Below are positions 4,998-6,655 of a stretch of 6,655 nucleotides of DNA, piece after piece. The stretch spans positions 1-6,655 of the forward strand of contig SLST01000182.1 of the NCBI GenBank assembly GCA_007130265.1. The letters are read 5' to 3'. The notes below the pieces were generated by a model. The model was not told the origin of the DNA. It did no database searches and was given only the letters and a program-made list of their open reading frames with translations. Source of the stretch: Spirochaetales bacterium (GTDB taxonomy: Bacteria; Spirochaetota; Spirochaetia; DSM-27196; SLST01). Within the stretch, counting starts at the first letter, position 1. Each line of letters opens with the position of its first letter. A program made the position numbers and the translations under genes.

Positions 4998-6655
4998 GCG
5001 CCACCTCCAGGACATCGTCCATGTGATCCACCGGATGAAAGGTGATGCCCTTGCGCACCTTCTCCGGGATCTCGTCAAGGTCGCGTTCGTTCCTCGCCGG
5101 CATGATGATGTGCTTCAGCCGATGGCGGCGTGCGGCGACCGTCTTTTCCTTCAGGCCGCCTATCGGCAGCACCTGGCCGACCAGCGAGAGCTCGCCGGTC
5201 ATACCGAGGCGTGCCCTGATGCGCTTTCCCAAGGCGAGCGAGATCAGCGCGGTCGCCATCGTCACCCCCGCGCTCGGACCGTCCTTCTTGATCGCTCCGG
5301 CGGGTATGTGAAGATGGATGTGGCGCTCCTCCCACCAGTCCGCACCCACGCCCTTTGAAGCCGTGAAGCTTCGCGCGAACGTGTAGGCTATACCGGCCGA
5401 CTCCTGCATGACTTCACCCATCTGGCCGGTGATGCGGAATCCGCCCTTGCCCGGGTTGCTGACCGCCTCGACCACGAGCACGTCGCCGCCGAAGGGAGTC
5501 CAGGCGAGGCCGATCGTCGTGCCCGGCTGGCTCACCTTCGTGACGGTGTCTTCGACGAAGACCGGCTGGCCGAGGTACTCCTTGAGGTCCGCCGTGTCGA
5601 TGCGAAACGGCGGGGCCAACTCCTCGGTGACCATCTTGCGGGCGAGCTTGCGGTGGATCCGGTCGAGCGCCTTCTCGTAGTTGCGCATTCCGGCTTCGCG
5701 CGCGTACTCGTTCGCGATCGAGACCAGCGCCGGCTTCGTGTAGGAAACTCCGTTCTTGCGTATACCGGCGCGCTCGAGACTCTTGGGGATGAGGTATTTC
5801 CGCGCGATCGCCACCTTCTCGTCGTCGATATACCCGGCGAGTCGGATGACCTCCATGCGGTCGAGCAACGGCCCGGGGATCGAGTCGAGCGTGTTCGCCG
5901 TCGCGATGAACAGGATGTTCGAGAGGTCGAAGGGAAGGTCGAGATAGTGGTCGCGGAAGCTCACGTTCTGCTCGGGATCGAGTACCTCGAGCAGCGCCGA
6001 ACTCGGATCGCCCTGGAAACTGACTCCAAGCTTGTCGATCTCGTCGATCATGAAGACCGGGTCACGACGCTTGACGATCTTCAGCCCCTGGATGATCTTG
6101 CCGGGCATCGCACCCACGTAGGTCCGCCGGTGTCCCTTGATCTCCGCCTCGTCGCGCATGCCGCCAACCGAGAACCGGAAGAACTCCTTCCCCAACGCCC
6201 GGGCGATCGAGCGGCCGACCGACGTCTTGCCCACTCCGGGAGGCCCGACGAGGCAGATGATCGAACCCTTGAAGTCGTCCTTGAGTTTGCGGACCGCGAT
6301 GAACTCGAGGATCCGCTCCTTCACGTCCTCGAGTCCGTAGTGGTCGGCGTCGAGGACGCGGCGCGCCTTGGCGATGTCGATGTCCGGCTTTGGAGGCTCG
6401 CCCCACGGAAGGTTGACGATCGTATCAAGGTAGTTGCGCGTGACGTGGAACTCGCTCGAGTTCGGGTCCATCAGGTTGAACTTCTCGAGCTCCTTCTCAA
6501 CCTGCTCCTTCACCTCACCGGTCAACGCCAGCGCGTCAATCTGCTCGTGCAGGCGCTGGTATTCGCTCGATTTGCTGTCGGTGGGCATCCCGAGCTCGTT
6601 CTTGATCGCCTTCAATTCTTCCTTGAGGAAATACTCGCGCTGGCTCTTTTCGATC
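4981..6655 (-). CDS. lon: Lon ATP-dependent protease, 5' part outside the window
   Basis: Lon is a cytoplasmic hexamer that unfolds and degrades damaged and regulatory proteins. The C-terminal 557 residues are visible, about 70% of a usual 780-800-residue Lon. The substrate-binding N-terminal domain is cut off by the right edge. The visible part opens with the conserved coiled-coil segment IEKSQREYFLKEELK. In order follow Walker A GPPGVGKT (137-144), Walker B VFMIDE (200-205), sensor-1 region FIATAN (249-254) and the AREAGMRN block (318-325). The S16 protease domain has Ser461 in DGPSAG and Lys504 in KEKT. The 43-residue Ser-Lys spacing equals that of E. coli (679/722), so both activities should be intact. 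The frame enters from beyond 6655 with no start codon needed inside the window. It is the most upstream visible gene of the lon-carboxypeptidase-U32 operon, and any heat-shock promoter would be off-window. Confidence 0.97.
   Translation of the reverse strand, partial: IEKSQREYFLKEELKAIKNELGMPTDSKSSEYQRLHEQIDALALTGEVKEQVEKELEKFNLMDPNSSEFHVTRNYLDTIVNLPWGEPPKPDIDIAKARRVLDADHYGLEDVKERILEFIAVRKLKDDFKGSIICLVGPPGVGKTSVGRSIARALGKEFFRFSVGGMRDEAEIKGHRRTYVGAMPGKIIQGLKIVKRRDPVFMIDEIDKLGVSFQGDPSSALLEVLDPEQNVSFRDHYLDLPFDLSNILFIATANTLDSIPGPLLDRMEVIRLAGYIDDEKVAIARKYLIPKSLERAGIRKNGVSYTKPALVSIANEYAREAGMRNYEKALDRIHRKLARKMVTEELAPPFRIDTADLKEYLGQPVFVEDTVTKVSQPGTTIGLAWTPFGGDVLVVEAVSNPGKGGFRITGQMGEVMQESAGIAYTFARSFTASKGVGADWWEERHIHLHIPAGAIKKDGPSAGVTMATALISLALGKRIRARLGMTGELSLVGQVLPIGGLKEKTVAARRHRLKHIIMPARNERDLDEIPEKVRKGITFHPVDHMDDVLEVALGLQR
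5004..5008 (-). promoter_or_regulatory. Ribosome binding site of the carboxypeptidase gene, inside lon
   Basis: On the minus strand GGAGG is followed by 6 nt (TGGCGC) and TTG at 4997. It lies within the last codons of lon. It is much better than anything before the alternative ATG at 5015, and it decides the start chosen here. Confidence 0.5.

Noticed and set aside
4419..5045. Plus-strand open frame of 208 residues opposite the carboxypeptidase
   Set aside because: It is fully antisense to a carboxypeptidase with all its catalytic motifs. The translation is Arg-rich without domain features, typical of a shadow frame in GC-rich DNA.
5016..5078. ATG at 5078 as start of the carboxypeptidase
   Set aside because: It would overlap lon by 98 bp and place a 49-residue Arg- and Trp-rich segment before the lipobox. 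The starts at 4997 and 5015 give normal signal peptides.
4861..5358. Plus-strand open frame of 165 residues opposite lon
   Set aside because: It is antisense to the conserved Lon protease domain, and its composition is that of a complement frame.
1..6655. CRISPR array, tRNA, insertion sequence or prophage remnant
   Set aside because: I saw no regularly spaced direct repeats, no cloverleaf-like sequence with a T-loop GTTCGA context, and no transposase or integrase motif. Coding density and composition are even throughout.

Overview
The window is GC-rich, densely packed bacterial chromosome with six well-supported genes and the first 18 codons of a seventh. The Lon protease, the FtsB/DivIC-like protein and the TrhP-like U32 protein all resemble spirochaete (Spirochaeta-like) versions as I remember them. 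The assignment to Spirochaetes is therefore an inference of moderate strength. I see no tRNA, rRNA, CRISPR array, transposase, integrase or phage gene. Nothing suggests a mobile island.

Layout, left to right. The first 18 codons of an unidentified minus-strand gene (1-55) sit behind a strong ribosome binding site. A 148-bp divergent spacer follows; it holds a TTGACAC/GTGTCAA inverted repeat that can be read as two promoters facing each other. A plus-strand gene (204-662) encodes a small FtsB/DivIC-like membrane protein with an unusual second membrane helix. Its end overlaps by 28 bp the end of a minus-strand DUF1015 gene (635-1927). DUF1015 is divergent from a plus-strand gene (2048-2986) for a degenerate GH20/hexosaminidase-like TIM-barrel protein. 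Neither of these two starts has a convincing Shine-Dalgarno site. Each instead has a -10-like hexamer exactly 7 nt before its ATG, which suggests a pair of leaderless divergent transcripts. The GH20-like gene overlaps the next minus-strand gene tail-to-tail by 85 bp.

The right half is a tight minus-strand operon transcribed lon -> VanY-type D,D-carboxypeptidase lipoprotein -> U32 (TrhP-like) tRNA hydroxylation protein. The carboxypeptidase start lies inside the end of lon, and only 8 bp separate the carboxypeptidase stop from the U32 start. Both junctions look translationally coupled. lon runs off the right edge of the window, so its N-terminal domain and the operon promoter are not visible.

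Functionally the window is mostly housekeeping: protein quality control (Lon), peptidoglycan trimming (M15 carboxypeptidase), tRNA wobble-base hydroxylation (U32) and probably division (FtsB-like). I found no clear new multi-gene system. The best leads are the DUF1015 / degenerate-GH20 divergent pair with its mirrored leaderless promoters, and the two-helix FtsB-like protein.
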